From Nitrosopumilus sp. Nsub (GTDB taxonomy: Archaea; Thermoproteota; Nitrososphaeria; Nitrososphaerales; Nitrosopumilaceae), in assembly GCF_001541925.1 (NCBI RefSeq), contig NZ_LQMW01000011.1, forward strand, positions 1 through 50,740: a DNA stretch of 50,740 bases. The letters are read 5' to 3'. Within the stretch, counting starts at the first letter, position 1. The number at the start of each line of letters is the position of its first letter. The notes below the pieces were generated by a model. The model searched no databases. It saw only the letters and a program-made list of their open reading frames with translations, and was not told where the DNA came from. The position numbers and the translations under genes were made by a program. Positions 1-7,043 of this stretch are shown piece after piece.

Positions 1-409
1 TCAAACCTGGGAATTGCTCTGGTTCGTACATGCTTCTTGGCAATGTTCTTGCTGCTTGTTCCAAGTTGACTTTACCTCCAAGGTTAATTGAGGATACGAT
101 ATTTTGAATTGAAACTACGGCATCTTTTTTGACTTTGATTCCTCCTTTACGGAGTTGTTGGACTACTGTTTTTACTGCTTTTTTTGCTAATTCTTCTGAT
201 TTAGAACCTGTACATACCATTTTGCCAGAACTAAAAATTAATGTTGCACTTTTTGGAGTCTTTAATCTGTATACTAGGCCTGGAAAAACATCTGGGTGAT
301 ACTCTACATCTGGGAATGTTTTTGTAATTTCATTTAAGTCCATTTTTTGCTCAACTGAGGCTGATGCTACTACGTTAACTATGCTTATCATTGGTTTTGT
401 TTGCGGCAT
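1..409 (-). CDS. tbp: TATA-box-binding protein (TBP), C-terminus cut by window edge
   Basis: Basal archaeal transcription factor that binds the TATA box and recruits TFB and RNA polymerase. About 136 residues are visible, starting at the ATG whose first base is at 409. The text matches the TBP core: MPQTKPMISIVNVVASASVE at the start, FPGLVYRLKTPKSATLIFSSGK with SGKMVCTGSKS in the first repeat, and the opening of the second repeat with the YEPEQFPGL motif at the left edge. Archaeal TBPs are around 180-190 residues, so roughly 50 residues lie outside the window. The first and second repeats share the FPGL sequence, as expected for the internal pseudo-symmetry of the saddle. A TATA box about 25 bases upstream supports this start and a leaderless mRNA. 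Confidence 0.95.
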   Translation of the reverse strand, partial: MPQTKPMISIVNVVASASVEQKMDLNEITKTFPDVEYHPDVFPGLVYRLKTPKSATLIFSSGKMVCTGSKSEELAKKAVKTVVQQLRKGGIKVKKDAVVSIQNIVSSINLGGKVNLEQAARTLPRSMYEPEQFPGL

Positions 410-423
410 GTCGAGGTTTTTTA

Positions 424-443
424 GTCCTACTATATAAAAGGAC
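424..443 (-). promoter_or_regulatory. TATA box of the TBP gene inside a perfect inverted repeat
   Basis: The sequence GTCCT-(10 bases)-AGGAC brackets a strong TATA element (TATATAAAA on the plus strand, TTTTATATA on the minus strand). Its centre is about 25 bases upstream of the TBP start codon, the standard archaeal spacing for a leaderless transcript. The 5-bp arms could be an operator for a dimeric regulator that overlaps the TBP binding site; that role is inference only. Confidence 0.6.
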
Positions 444-517
444 TATCTGTCTCTCTGTTTTTAGATTCCATTGATTTTACGAATCATTTAATTTAGATCT
501 ACAAAGTTTTCTTTTTA

Positions 518-1633
518 TTGAATTTTACAGATTTTGAACAAATGTTCTCTATGGGTGATGATGGAGACACTTTGATGATGTTGGTTTGGATAATCCCAAT
601 AGTCATTTTTGTATTCTATGGACAACAAATTCAATTACTAGTTACTTCTGGTGAAATAAAAAAAGCAATTAAAAAATTAGACAAATTTAGTTCTGATTCT
701 AAAAAAGAATTAATTGATTATGTTAAGAAAAATTTAGAACCTGTAGATGAACCTACAAAAAAAATTGAACAGTTTTTGGATTATTTCACAATAATGCCTG
801 TTGATATGGATCCTAATGGAATTGTTGAGAAAGTAAGACATACTGTAAGATCGAGAGAAGACTATACCCGAAATCATATCAAATCTCTATTGCCTAATAT
901 TTCAGAAATTGAATTAAATCGTGTTCAGACATTACTTGAACTTGCTTCTTCATTACAAATGATTCACAAAATTGTAAATCACATGTTTTTGACTGCAAAA
1001 AAACAAAAAAATTATCCATTAATTTTGCCTCTACAAATGATTTTACCATTTATTATGGAAAATGCAAAAGCAATGCAATCTGCAATCCCCGCATTTAAAA
1101 CCGGCCAACCAATCGGTGACGGAATTGGACCTATTGTAGTTGGTAAAATGATGTTAAATGAAGAAAAAGAAATTATTTCATTTCAAACTGTCATGGCAAA
1201 AACTACTTTTGAACAAAGAAAACTATTTTTACTAAAAGCTGAAGGGCCTAGCTCTACTGTTGGTAGACCTGATGAGGCATTACAAAAAATTATTGAAGAC
1301 AGCAAAATTGATGCAATAATCATGGTTGATGCTGCATTAAAAATGGAGGGTGAAGATTCTGCATCTATTGCAAGAGGCTTTGGGGCAGCTATTGGGGGAA
1401 TTGGCACTGAAAAATTCCAAATTGAGGCCATTGCAACTAGCAATCAAATTCCAGTTTTTTCAATTATTGTAAAACAATCTGTAAAAGAGGCAATTACTCT
1501 AATGAGTAAAGAAATTGCTGATCAGGCTGATAACGTTCGCTCACAAGTGTATGAAATGATTTTGGAAAATACTGTTGAAGGACAATCTGTTGTAATTATT
1601 GGTGTCGGAAATACTGTGGGAGTTCCACAATGA
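518..1633 (+). CDS. DUF1512 family archaeal membrane-anchored protein
   Basis: Protein of 371 residues that resembles the archaeal DUF1512 family; the family's function is not known to me. One hydrophobic segment lies at about residues 20-40 (LVWIIPIVIFVFYG), so the large remainder is probably cytoplasmic. A conserved-looking block sits near residues 198-215 (GQPIGDGIGPIVVGKMM) and a second Gly-rich block near 283-300 (ARGFGAAIGGIG). The far C-terminus ends in VVIIGVGNTVGVPQ. The start is a TTG; an alternative ATG is available nine codons in (MFSMGDD). It overlaps the following small zinc-ribbon gene by four bases (ATGA), which implies translational coupling and one transcript. Confidence 0.75.
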   Translation: MNFTDFEQMFSMGDDGDTLMMLVWIIPIVIFVFYGQQIQLLVTSGEIKKAIKKLDKFSSDSKKELIDYVKKNLEPVDEPTKKIEQFLDYFTIMPVDMDPNGIVEKVRHTVRSREDYTRNHIKSLLPNISEIELNRVQTLLELASSLQMIHKIVNHMFLTAKKQKNYPLILPLQMILPFIMENAKAMQSAIPAFKTGQPIGDGIGPIVVGKMMLNEEKEIISFQTVMAKTTFEQRKLFLLKAEGPSSTVGRPDEALQKIIEDSKIDAIIMVDAALKMEGEDSASIARGFGAAIGGIGTEKFQIEAIATSNQIPVFSIIVKQSVKEAITLMSKEIADQADNVRSQVYEMILENTVEGQSVVIIGVGNTVGVPQ

Positions 1634-1812
1634 TCTTTTCAAAAGAAGAAACAATATTGGCATATACTGTTGAAAAATGTCCTAAATGCAATAAACTCAA
1701 CAGGCGAGATTTTTCTGAAGGTGATATTTTGTTTATGTCTTCTTCTGATTGTTCTTTTTGTGATGGCATTACAGTCATCGAAAAAATTTATGGTGAAATA
1801 TTCCAAAAATAA
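1630..1812 (+). CDS. Small zinc-ribbon-like protein, 60 aa
   Basis: Two Cys pairs, CPKC near residue 17 and CSFC near residue 41, are spaced like a zinc ribbon. No catalytic motif is visible and I do not recognise a named family. The start ATG overlaps the stop of the DUF1512 gene (ATGA), so the two are probably co-translated and may act together. The downstream HD gene is 61 bases away on the same strand. A complementary reading frame exists here but lacks any recognisable protein character. Confidence 0.7.
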   Translation: MIFSKEETILAYTVEKCPKCNKLNRRDFSEGDILFMSSSDCSFCDGITVIEKIYGEIFQK

Positions 1813-1873
1813 CTTGTTAAATTCTCTATTTTTGTAATTGGATAAATACAGTATCTTTTTTTAATTTGATTAG

Positions 1874-2437
1874 ATGGCACTAAAAAATAAATTGGATCTG
1901 TCTAAACAATATGCAATAAAGCAACATAAGGGGCAATATCGAAAAAATAACAAAACTCCCTATTGGCATCATTTGCAAGATGTAGTGAAAAATCTTGAAA
2001 TGATGGGAATTAAAGATGAATCAATTTTGTGTTCTGGGTGGTTACATGATTCTATTGAGGATACTTCTTCTGATTTTGATGATGTTTCAAAAAATTTTGG
2101 TAAAAAAATTGCTCAAATTGTATCTGATTTAACAAAAGAAACTCGTTTACCTAAAAATCAACAAGAAAAAAATTATCTAAAACAACTGTCTAATTCTTCA
2201 TGGCAAGTTAAAGTTGTTAAATTTGCTGATATTTTGGCAAATGTATCTGATTTAAAAAATTCTGAATTGAATGGATCGCAAAAAATTATACAAGTAAAAT
2301 ATAAGCTAAAATATCTTGGTGCAATAAAATCTGGAATCATTCAAAATAAAAAGAAGATTCCTAATCTATCTCATGCTGAAAATATGTTAAATTTAGTTCT
2401 CAAAGAATATGGTCAGTGTAAAATTACTTTGTCCTAA
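1874..2437 (+). CDS. HD-domain phosphohydrolase, SpoT/MESH1-like, hydrolase-only
   Basis: Resembles the metal-dependent HD hydrolase domain of RelA/SpoT proteins, which in its known members removes pyrophosphate from (p)ppGpp-like nucleotides. Visible motifs are AIKQHKGQYRKNNKTPYWHH near residues 14-33, the HD dyad in WLHDSIEDT near 56-64, FGKKIAQIVSDLTKET near 76-91, and KFADILANVSDLK near 115-127. At 187 residues there is no room for a nucleotide synthetase, TGS or ACT domain, so it matches the stand-alone hydrolases. The natural substrate in archaea is uncertain because ppGpp is not established there. The 3' end overlaps the tail of a convergent zinc-ribbon gene by 14 bases. Confidence 0.85.
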   Translation: MALKNKLDLSKQYAIKQHKGQYRKNNKTPYWHHLQDVVKNLEMMGIKDESILCSGWLHDSIEDTSSDFDDVSKNFGKKIAQIVSDLTKETRLPKNQQEKNYLKQLSNSSWQVKVVKFADILANVSDLKNSELNGSQKIIQVKYKLKYLGAIKSGIIQNKKKIPNLSHAENMLNLVLKEYGQCKITLS

Positions 2438-2537
2438 ATTTTAAGTTACACGATGGACAAAACCAAGAAATTGTTTCACCTTGCTCTCTAAACATTAATC
2501 CTCCGCATTTGGGGCATGGTCTAATTTCTTCACTCAT
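2424..2537 (-). CDS. Mini zinc-ribbon protein, 37 aa
   Basis: A short reading frame starting at the ATG at 2537 and ending in TAA encodes MSEEIRPCPKCGG followed by a hydrophilic stretch and WFCPSCNLKF. The two CPxC knuckles 20 residues apart form a classic zinc ribbon, similar in style to the ribbons of archaeal RpoM/TFS or Sec-independent small ribbons, but too short to be either. It begins three bases after the stop of methionine aminopeptidase, so it is most likely the second gene of that transcript. Its last 14 bases overlap the convergent HD gene. It is real-looking because both Cys pairs and the tight spacing agree. Confidence 0.7.
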   Translation of the reverse strand: MSEEIRPCPKCGGLMFREQGETISWFCPSCNLKFRTK

Positions 2538-2540
2538 TTT

Positions 2541-3440
2541 CTATTCTAATGCTTTTGTTGTTACTGTTACTCCGCTTTTACTTGGAATGAATGTATGTTC
2601 TGCTTGGGCAACTCTTTGTTCATTTACTTCAATTAATACTGGATATGCTTGAACAGCTTTTTTCTTTATTAGAATATCTAGTAACTCTCTAGCTTTCTTT
2701 TCTTCCCACTCTTTTGTAATCCATCTTAACGCAAATGGTAGCATGTTGAAATTTTCCCAAATGAAATTCAATAATTTGTCTGCCTCATCATTTTTTGTTT
2801 TCTTTCTGGAATTAATTGCAAAAATATCTTTTATTTTTCCGTTTCTTACAAATCCTCCCCCTTGTTCAGTTGTAACAAATGGTTCACATGCATAAGCTGT
2901 ATTTTCAGATAATGAGAATCCTCCAATTGACCAAATATTTGGAATTGATTTTCCTGCATGTATTGTATATTGTTCTAATGAATGTCCACTAAGATTTGCA
3001 ATTGGTTTGAATCCTAATTGTTTGATTGTTGTTTCAATTGTACGACCAATGTCGCTTGCTTTAACTCCTGACTTGATCATTGACATTGCACTTCCTAATG
3101 CTTCTTCTGATGCTTGAACTAATCCGTCAAACTGCGCATCATAACAAACTGTAACTGCTGTATCTGCTATATATCCATCAATTTGTGCACCAAGATCAAT
3201 TTTTACTAAATCTGTATCTTTGATTGTAATTGGATCATTTGGTTCTGCTGTGTAATGTGCTGCAACTTCGTTGATACTGGTATTGACTGGAAATGCACAC
3301 TTGGCACCTCTTTTTCTAATTTCTTTTTCTACCTCTTCACAAATCTCATAAACTGTTTTTCCAACCCAGTCTTTTACTCTGACCATCTCTCTTACTTCTG
3401 CTGCAATTTTACCTGCTTTAACATAATTTTCAATTGTCAC
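2541..3440 (-). CDS. map: Methionine aminopeptidase, type II (archaeal)
   Basis: Removes the initiator Met from new proteins. The metal-binding residues of the pita-bread fold can be followed in order: Asp in KIDLGAQIDG, Asp in YIADTAV, His in LSGHSLE, Glu in ACEPFVTTEQ and Glu in AQAEHTF. The start is taken as the GTG at 3440 (VTIENYVKAGKIAAEVREMV), giving 299 residues, the usual archaeal length. The frame is open for another 50 codons upstream, but those codons run through a tRNA gene on the other strand and are not homologous to the family. A TATA box about 26 bases before the GTG supports this start. A mini zinc-ribbon gene follows immediately. Confidence 0.95.
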   Translation of the reverse strand: MTIENYVKAGKIAAEVREMVRVKDWVGKTVYEICEEVEKEIRKRGAKCAFPVNTSINEVAAHYTAEPNDPITIKDTDLVKIDLGAQIDGYIADTAVTVCYDAQFDGLVQASEEALGSAMSMIKSGVKASDIGRTIETTIKQLGFKPIANLSGHSLEQYTIHAGKSIPNIWSIGGFSLSENTAYACEPFVTTEQGGGFVRNGKIKDIFAINSRKKTKNDEADKLLNFIWENFNMLPFALRWITKEWEEKKARELLDILIKKKAVQAYPVLIEVNEQRVAQAEHTFIPSKSGVTVTTKALE

Positions 3441-3460
3441 AATCTTGATCCCTTGTTTGC

Positions 3461-3470
3461 CTTTAAAATT
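3461..3470 (-). promoter_or_regulatory. TATA box of methionine aminopeptidase gene
   Basis: The minus strand reads AATTTTAAAG, centred about 26 bases before the GTG start at 3440. This spacing is what archaeal leaderless promoters show and it decides the start codon against the longer frame. The divergent tRNA gene has its own TATA-like element (CTTAAATT near 3484-3491). Confidence 0.55.
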
Positions 3471-3512
3471 ATTATCTGTGAAGCTTAAATTGGGGCATTT
3501 TCGTATTTCGCT

Positions 3513-3589
3513 GGGATCGTGGTCTAGCTTGGTATGATTCTGCGTTTGGGACGCAGAGGTCGCGAATTCAAATTTCGCCGATCCCACCA
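3513..3589 (+). tRNA. tRNA-Pro (anticodon TGG), CCA encoded
   Basis: The acceptor stem GGGATCG pairs perfectly with CGATCCC, followed by discriminator A and an encoded CCA. The anticodon stem CTGCG/CGCAG closes the seven-base loop TTTGGGA, placing TGG at positions 34-36 and so identifying proline. The T arm is GCGAA/TTCGC around TTCAAAT, and the D arm contains the AGCTTGGTA loop. There is no intron in the anticodon loop. The gene is divergent from methionine aminopeptidase. The cognate synthetase ProS is also in this window, about 35 kb away. Confidence 0.97.
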
Positions 3590-3673
3590 TATTCTTATCT
3601 TATTATCAAATTACTGTTAATTGATGAAAATTATGCCTGAGAAATGATGATACTATTCATGGATATTTCAGAA

Positions 3674-3886
3674 TTAATCCATTACAACTAGAGTTACAAC
3701 AATTTCGGTTTTATCATTATCAAGATCATCTTCTAATGTAATTTTTTTATCTACTAGTTTATTTTCTTCAATCAAAGTTCCGTATTCATCAAATCTTCTA
3801 ACTAGTTTGCTTTTTGGAAGAACCACTACATCCCCTGCATTATGAAATGTTTCAATGGTTTCACCATTTTTTATTAAAATTTTCAA
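3674..3886 (-). CDS. Hypothetical protein, 70 aa
   Basis: I do not recognise a family. The protein is soluble, with alternating hydrophobic and charged residues that suggest a small beta-barrel or SH3-like fold (GDVVVLPKSKLVRRFDEYGTL), and an acidic stretch near residues 52-59 (EDDLDNDK) before the hydrophobic strand EIVVTLVVMD at the C-terminus. It stands alone between the tRNA and the candidate sRNA. Codon use and the single clear ATG make it plausible, but no homology argument is available. Confidence 0.5.
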   Translation of the reverse strand: MKILIKNGETIETFHNAGDVVVLPKSKLVRRFDEYGTLIEENKLVDKKITLEDDLDNDKTEIVVTLVVMD

Positions 3887-4001
3887 TCTATTCTTCTATT
3901 TCTAATTAGTAATAATAAAGTATGAATTTCCTAGTGCTGATTACTCTTTGTTTCTGTCAGTCATAAGCAATTAGTTATTATCAAATTGATGTCTTGAATC
4001 A

Positions 4002-4072
4002 TTGCCGAGCAATGAAGATGAGTTAGAGAAATGACTTTGAAATGAAGTAAACTAATGGCCTGAGCCCGGCAA
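4002..4072 (+). ncRNA. Candidate C/D box sRNA
   Basis: A 71-base element in an otherwise gene-free stretch. A terminal stem TTGCCG/CGGCAA (extending inward with one A-C mismatch) closes it. Just inside the stem are ATGAAGA (C-box-like, 4012-4018, one mismatch to RTGATGA) and a perfect D box CTGA (4060-4063). Internally TTGA (4037-4040, D'-like) is followed by ATGAAGT (4042-4048, C'-like, nearly the same as the C box). This leaves two guide-length spacers upstream of D' and D. Archaeal C/D sRNAs direct 2'-O-methylation of rRNA or tRNA. The boxes are imperfect, so the call is tentative; the T-rich stretch after it may be a terminator or the next promoter. Confidence 0.45.
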
Positions 4073-4102
4073 ACTTTTATCGATTCAATTTAACACATTT
4101 TA

Positions 4103-4348
4103 TTGAATTTTGAGCGTCGAGATATTATTCTGATAGTAGGCTTGCTTCTTGTAATGCTAGCATTAATTCAGTATTTGGGACCTGCATATTCTGCAATTAT
4201 TGTAATTGGACTATATTTTGGAATAAAGATCTATGTTGGTAAAAAACGCCAATTAATCCAGCGTGATGTTGGTGAGGGAATTTGCATGGAATGTGGATCT
4301 AAAATTATCAATAAAAAATGCACAAATTGTGATTCTGGAGAGGAATAA
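4103..4348 (+). CDS. Small membrane protein with C-terminal zinc ribbon, 81 aa
   Basis: Two closely spaced transmembrane segments (IILIVGLLLVMLALIQYLG and AYSAIIVIGLYFGIKIYVG, about residues 8-47) form a hairpin, followed by a basic linker and a Cys-rich tail with CMEC and CTNC near residues 61-76. The topology predicts that the zinc ribbon is cytoplasmic. The start is TTG (MNFERRD), with a TATA-like CTTTTAT about 26 bases upstream that directly abuts the candidate sRNA. The family is not one I can name; small membrane ribbons of this sort are common in this lineage. Confidence 0.65.
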   Translation: MNFERRDIILIVGLLLVMLALIQYLGPAYSAIIVIGLYFGIKIYVGKKRQLIQRDVGEGICMECGSKIINKKCTNCDSGEE

Positions 4349-4381
4349 TTCATTCGAATTCCTTAAAGTCCTGAAATTTTA

Positions 4382-4495
4382 TTATTTTTTGATGATTTTA
4401 AGATCTTTGACTTTAACAAATAGCTCAACTTTTTCTCCATCTAATTCTAAAATGAGTCCTTTTATGAAGAAATATAGGAAATTCCAATGAACCAT
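4382..4495 (-). CDS. Possible mini-protein, 37 aa
   Basis: A short minus-strand frame from the ATG at 4495 reads MVHWNFLYFFIKGLILELDG and continues with EKVELFVKVKDLKIIKK before TAA. The alternating Val/Leu/Lys pattern looks like genuine beta-strand protein and the frame fills the gap between two plus-strand genes. It overlaps the first bases of the lamin-tail gene head-on. There is no motif or neighbour to suggest a role, and the alternative is chance open frame in AT-rich DNA. Confidence 0.35.
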   Translation of the reverse strand: MVHWNFLYFFIKGLILELDGEKVELFVKVKDLKIIKK

Positions 4496-6517
4496 GCTTC
4501 CATACTTATCGTATTTGCAGTACTAATTACCGCAGTTTCTATTCCTGCATATGGCGAACTGATTACTGATCATGTTGTGATTAATGAAGTTGATACTAAT
4601 CCTTTTGGTGATGATTCACTTGCAATTTCTGAGTGGGTGGAACTTTACAATCCTACTGATTTAGATGTAGATTTGAGTGGTTGGAAAATTGCATCTACAA
4701 CAGTTCTGAAAAAAACATTCACTATCCCTGATGGAACAATAATTTCTCCTGAACAAATGTTGACATTTACTTATGCAAAAGTTTGGTTTACTGATTCCTC
4801 TGAATCAGTTGAATTACGAAATTCTTCTGGAGATGTTGTTGATAAAACTCCTGAAATTTCTGATGTGAAAAATGATTTCATGTCTTGGCAAAGAAGTTAT
4901 GATGGTCACACTGATTGGGAATTTTCTCTTGGAAATGCTGGTGGTTCAAATGGTAAACTATTATCATCTGATGGGGCCTCTTTAGTTGAAGTTACATTAT
5001 CAACAGATAAAACAAATTATATTTTTGATGAAACTGCAATAATACAAGGAACCGTTTCTGAAAGAGTTTTTGTTGAAATTCCAACTTTTCAATCCTCCCC
5101 AATTTTGATAAATATTTCTGGCCCTGATTTCCAACAATCTACTTCATTATATCCTGATTACAATCTAAACTACGAAACAAGTTTGAATTTATTTCAAGTA
5201 CTGGGAATATCTGAAGGCACATATGATGTAACTGTAAATTATGCTGGTGTATCTGAAACTACTAGTTTTTTTGTTGAATCTGAAAATATTGAAACTAATG
5301 AACTAGTAGCATCTTCTTTCAATATTTTTGTTGATCAAAATGAATATTTTCTTAAACAATCCATTTTACTAACTGGAAAAACTAATGAAATAATTCCTTA
5401 TGAAAGCATGCAATTTACTGTAACTGATCCTGATGGTGTTCAAATTGATAGTGGAAGTTTGTTTACTGTCGATGGTGAATTTAATACAATCATTTTAATT
5501 AATTCTGCTATTCCTGTATTTGGTGAATATGTCCTCACCGCTGAATATGGTGAACATATTTCGTCTACCACATTTTCTTTAATTGAAAAAATTGTTGAAA
5601 TTGATGAAACTGTTTCTAATGAAATGATTTTGACATTGGATGATTTCCAATATCTTGAAAATGGTTCTCTACAAATTTCTGGAAGTTTGCCTAATTTTGA
5701 TTTTGATAGTGATATTTACTATCAAGTTGTTTACTTGAATTTTTATTCTTCTGACGGAAAACAAATCCATTTTGCTGCAGCAAGTGAAGATTATAGTTCA
5801 AACGAATCTCCTGTAGTGCCTTTTAGTGCTACTGCTATCCCTAATAGTAATGGTGAATTTTCTGTTAATGTTAGAATTCCTCCTGTAATCTTCCCAATTG
5901 GAGATTATTATGTAACATCTAATTATGGTGGTCTCAAGAACACAGTAAATTTCTCAATAATTTCTGAAAAATCTTCTGAATCTGGAAACGTTACTGGTGA
6001 AGGTAATCTAAATACTTTAATTCCTGGAAAACAATCTGTTTCTGAAAAATTAGATGCAGGTGGATATGCTGTAGCTAGTGTAAAAACTATAATTGAAAAA
6101 ACTAATAGAATTTCAGATAGTTTGATTTCTATTGAAACTAAAGATAAAACAATTGATGAACAATCTGTGCAACCTAGAGTTTTATCTGGTTCTATGATCA
6201 CTCCTTCAAAGGCTGATGTCTCTAAAGTGAATTTACAAGTATCATCTGAATCTGGTATTTGCATAATTGGTCAAAATTCTGATTGTTTAGTTAGTGAATC
6301 AACAAGAAAACCTGGACAAATTTTTGAAGTAATTCAAATTGATGGCATGAATCTTAATGTGAGATATTCTGGTCCTGATGTTAGATTAGAAAAATTCAGT
6401 ATTTTACCTCAATCCTCTGATGATTTCTTGTCTAATGCAAATTGGAATGTAGAAGTTCAAAAAGACGATGAGGTATCTAGATTTTACTATAAAGTCACTT
6501 ACAAAACCACACAGTAA
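4487..6517 (+). CDS. Secreted protein with lamin-tail domain
   Basis: A 676-residue exported protein. The N-terminal signal peptide runs to about residue 23 (IVFAVLITAVSIPAYG). Residues about 28-150 match a lamin-tail (LTD) domain: HVVINEVDTNP, SEWVELYNPTDLDVDLSGWK, then IPDGTIISP and ESVELRNSSGDVVD. The rest looks like several immunoglobulin-like beta-sandwich repeats typical of archaeal surface proteins (for example VTDPDGVQIDSG, LPNFDFDSD, FPIGDYYVTSNYGG), followed by a region with two Cys eight residues apart that may be disulfide-bonded. No C-terminal membrane anchor or sorting signal is evident, so the protein may be released or bound to the S-layer. LTD domains are often found in extracellular nucleases and surface proteins, but no catalytic domain is seen here. 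Confidence 0.8.
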   Translation: MNHASILIVFAVLITAVSIPAYGELITDHVVINEVDTNPFGDDSLAISEWVELYNPTDLDVDLSGWKIASTTVLKKTFTIPDGTIISPEQMLTFTYAKVWFTDSSESVELRNSSGDVVDKTPEISDVKNDFMSWQRSYDGHTDWEFSLGNAGGSNGKLLSSDGASLVEVTLSTDKTNYIFDETAIIQGTVSERVFVEIPTFQSSPILINISGPDFQQSTSLYPDYNLNYETSLNLFQVLGISEGTYDVTVNYAGVSETTSFFVESENIETNELVASSFNIFVDQNEYFLKQSILLTGKTNEIIPYESMQFTVTDPDGVQIDSGSLFTVDGEFNTIILINSAIPVFGEYVLTAEYGEHISSTTFSLIEKIVEIDETVSNEMILTLDDFQYLENGSLQISGSLPNFDFDSDIYYQVVYLNFYSSDGKQIHFAAASEDYSSNESPVVPFSATAIPNSNGEFSVNVRIPPVIFPIGDYYVTSNYGGLKNTVNFSIISEKSSESGNVTGEGNLNTLIPGKQSVSEKLDAGGYAVASVKTIIEKTNRISDSLISIETKDKTIDEQSVQPRVLSGSMITPSKADVSKVNLQVSSESGICIIGQNSDCLVSESTRKPGQIFEVIQIDGMNLNVRYSGPDVRLEKFSILPQSSDDFLSNANWNVEVQKDDEVSRFYYKVTYKTTQ

Positions 6518-6551
6518 ATTCCAAATACTCATAATTTGATTATCTATTAAA

Positions 6552-7043
6552 TTGAAATTACAAGTTTTGATGTTTTATCAGGATGATCCAAAGAAATGTA
6601 CTGCTGCAAAGATGGTGAAATTTGGCCTTGCTCAAAATATTAAAAAAATTGGTTCAAAAGGACTAGTTTTAGATCCCTTTGCTGAAAAAACTTTACTTCC
6701 AAAAGATTCCTCTATCATTAACTCTGTTGTTGGAATAGATTGTTCTTGGAATCTTGCAAACCATGCATTTTCTCAAAAATTTAATGGAATTAAGAGAAAA
6801 TTGCCTCCTTTGCTTGCAGGAAATCCTGTAAACTATTCAAAATTAAATAAATTAACTACTGCTGAAGCTTTATCTGGTTCTTTATTCATTTTAGGTTTTA
6901 AAGAACAAAGTTTGGAATTATTAAACAAATTCAAGTGGGGTCACACGTTTTATGAGTTGAATCAAAATCTACTAAATGATTACTCTCAATCAGAAACTGA
7001 AGAAGACATTAAGACTATTGTTACAGATTACGGGTTATCTTAA
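6552..7043 (+). CDS. tsr3: Tsr3-type rRNA aminocarboxypropyltransferase
   Basis: Tsr3 transfers the 3-amino-3-carboxypropyl group of SAM onto a modified uridine of small-subunit rRNA. The family hallmarks are all visible: GIDCSWNLANHAF, KRKLPPLLAGNPVNYSKLNKLTTAEALSG (read in two pieces around LPPLLAGNPVNY and TTAEALSGSLF), and FKWGHTFYELN near the end. The 163-residue length is normal for archaeal members. The start is TTG, as in many genes here. It is followed tail to tail by the solute-binding protein gene, with a four-base overlap of stop regions. Confidence 0.93.
   Translation: MKLQVLMFYQDDPKKCTAAKMVKFGLAQNIKKIGSKGLVLDPFAEKTLLPKDSSIINSVVGIDCSWNLANHAFSQKFNGIKRKLPPLLAGNPVNYSKLNKLTTAEALSGSLFILGFKEQSLELLNKFKWGHTFYELNQNLLNDYSQSETEEDIKTIVTDYGLS

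Noticed and set aside
3441-3590. N-terminal extension of methionine aminopeptidase by 50 codons
   Set aside because: The extension overlaps tRNA-Pro on the other strand and has no family homology; a TATA box supports the GTG at 3440.
4263-4490. 75-aa open frame between the 81-aa membrane protein and the lamin-tail gene
   Set aside because: It overlaps the membrane-protein gene in another frame and shows no conserved-looking composition.
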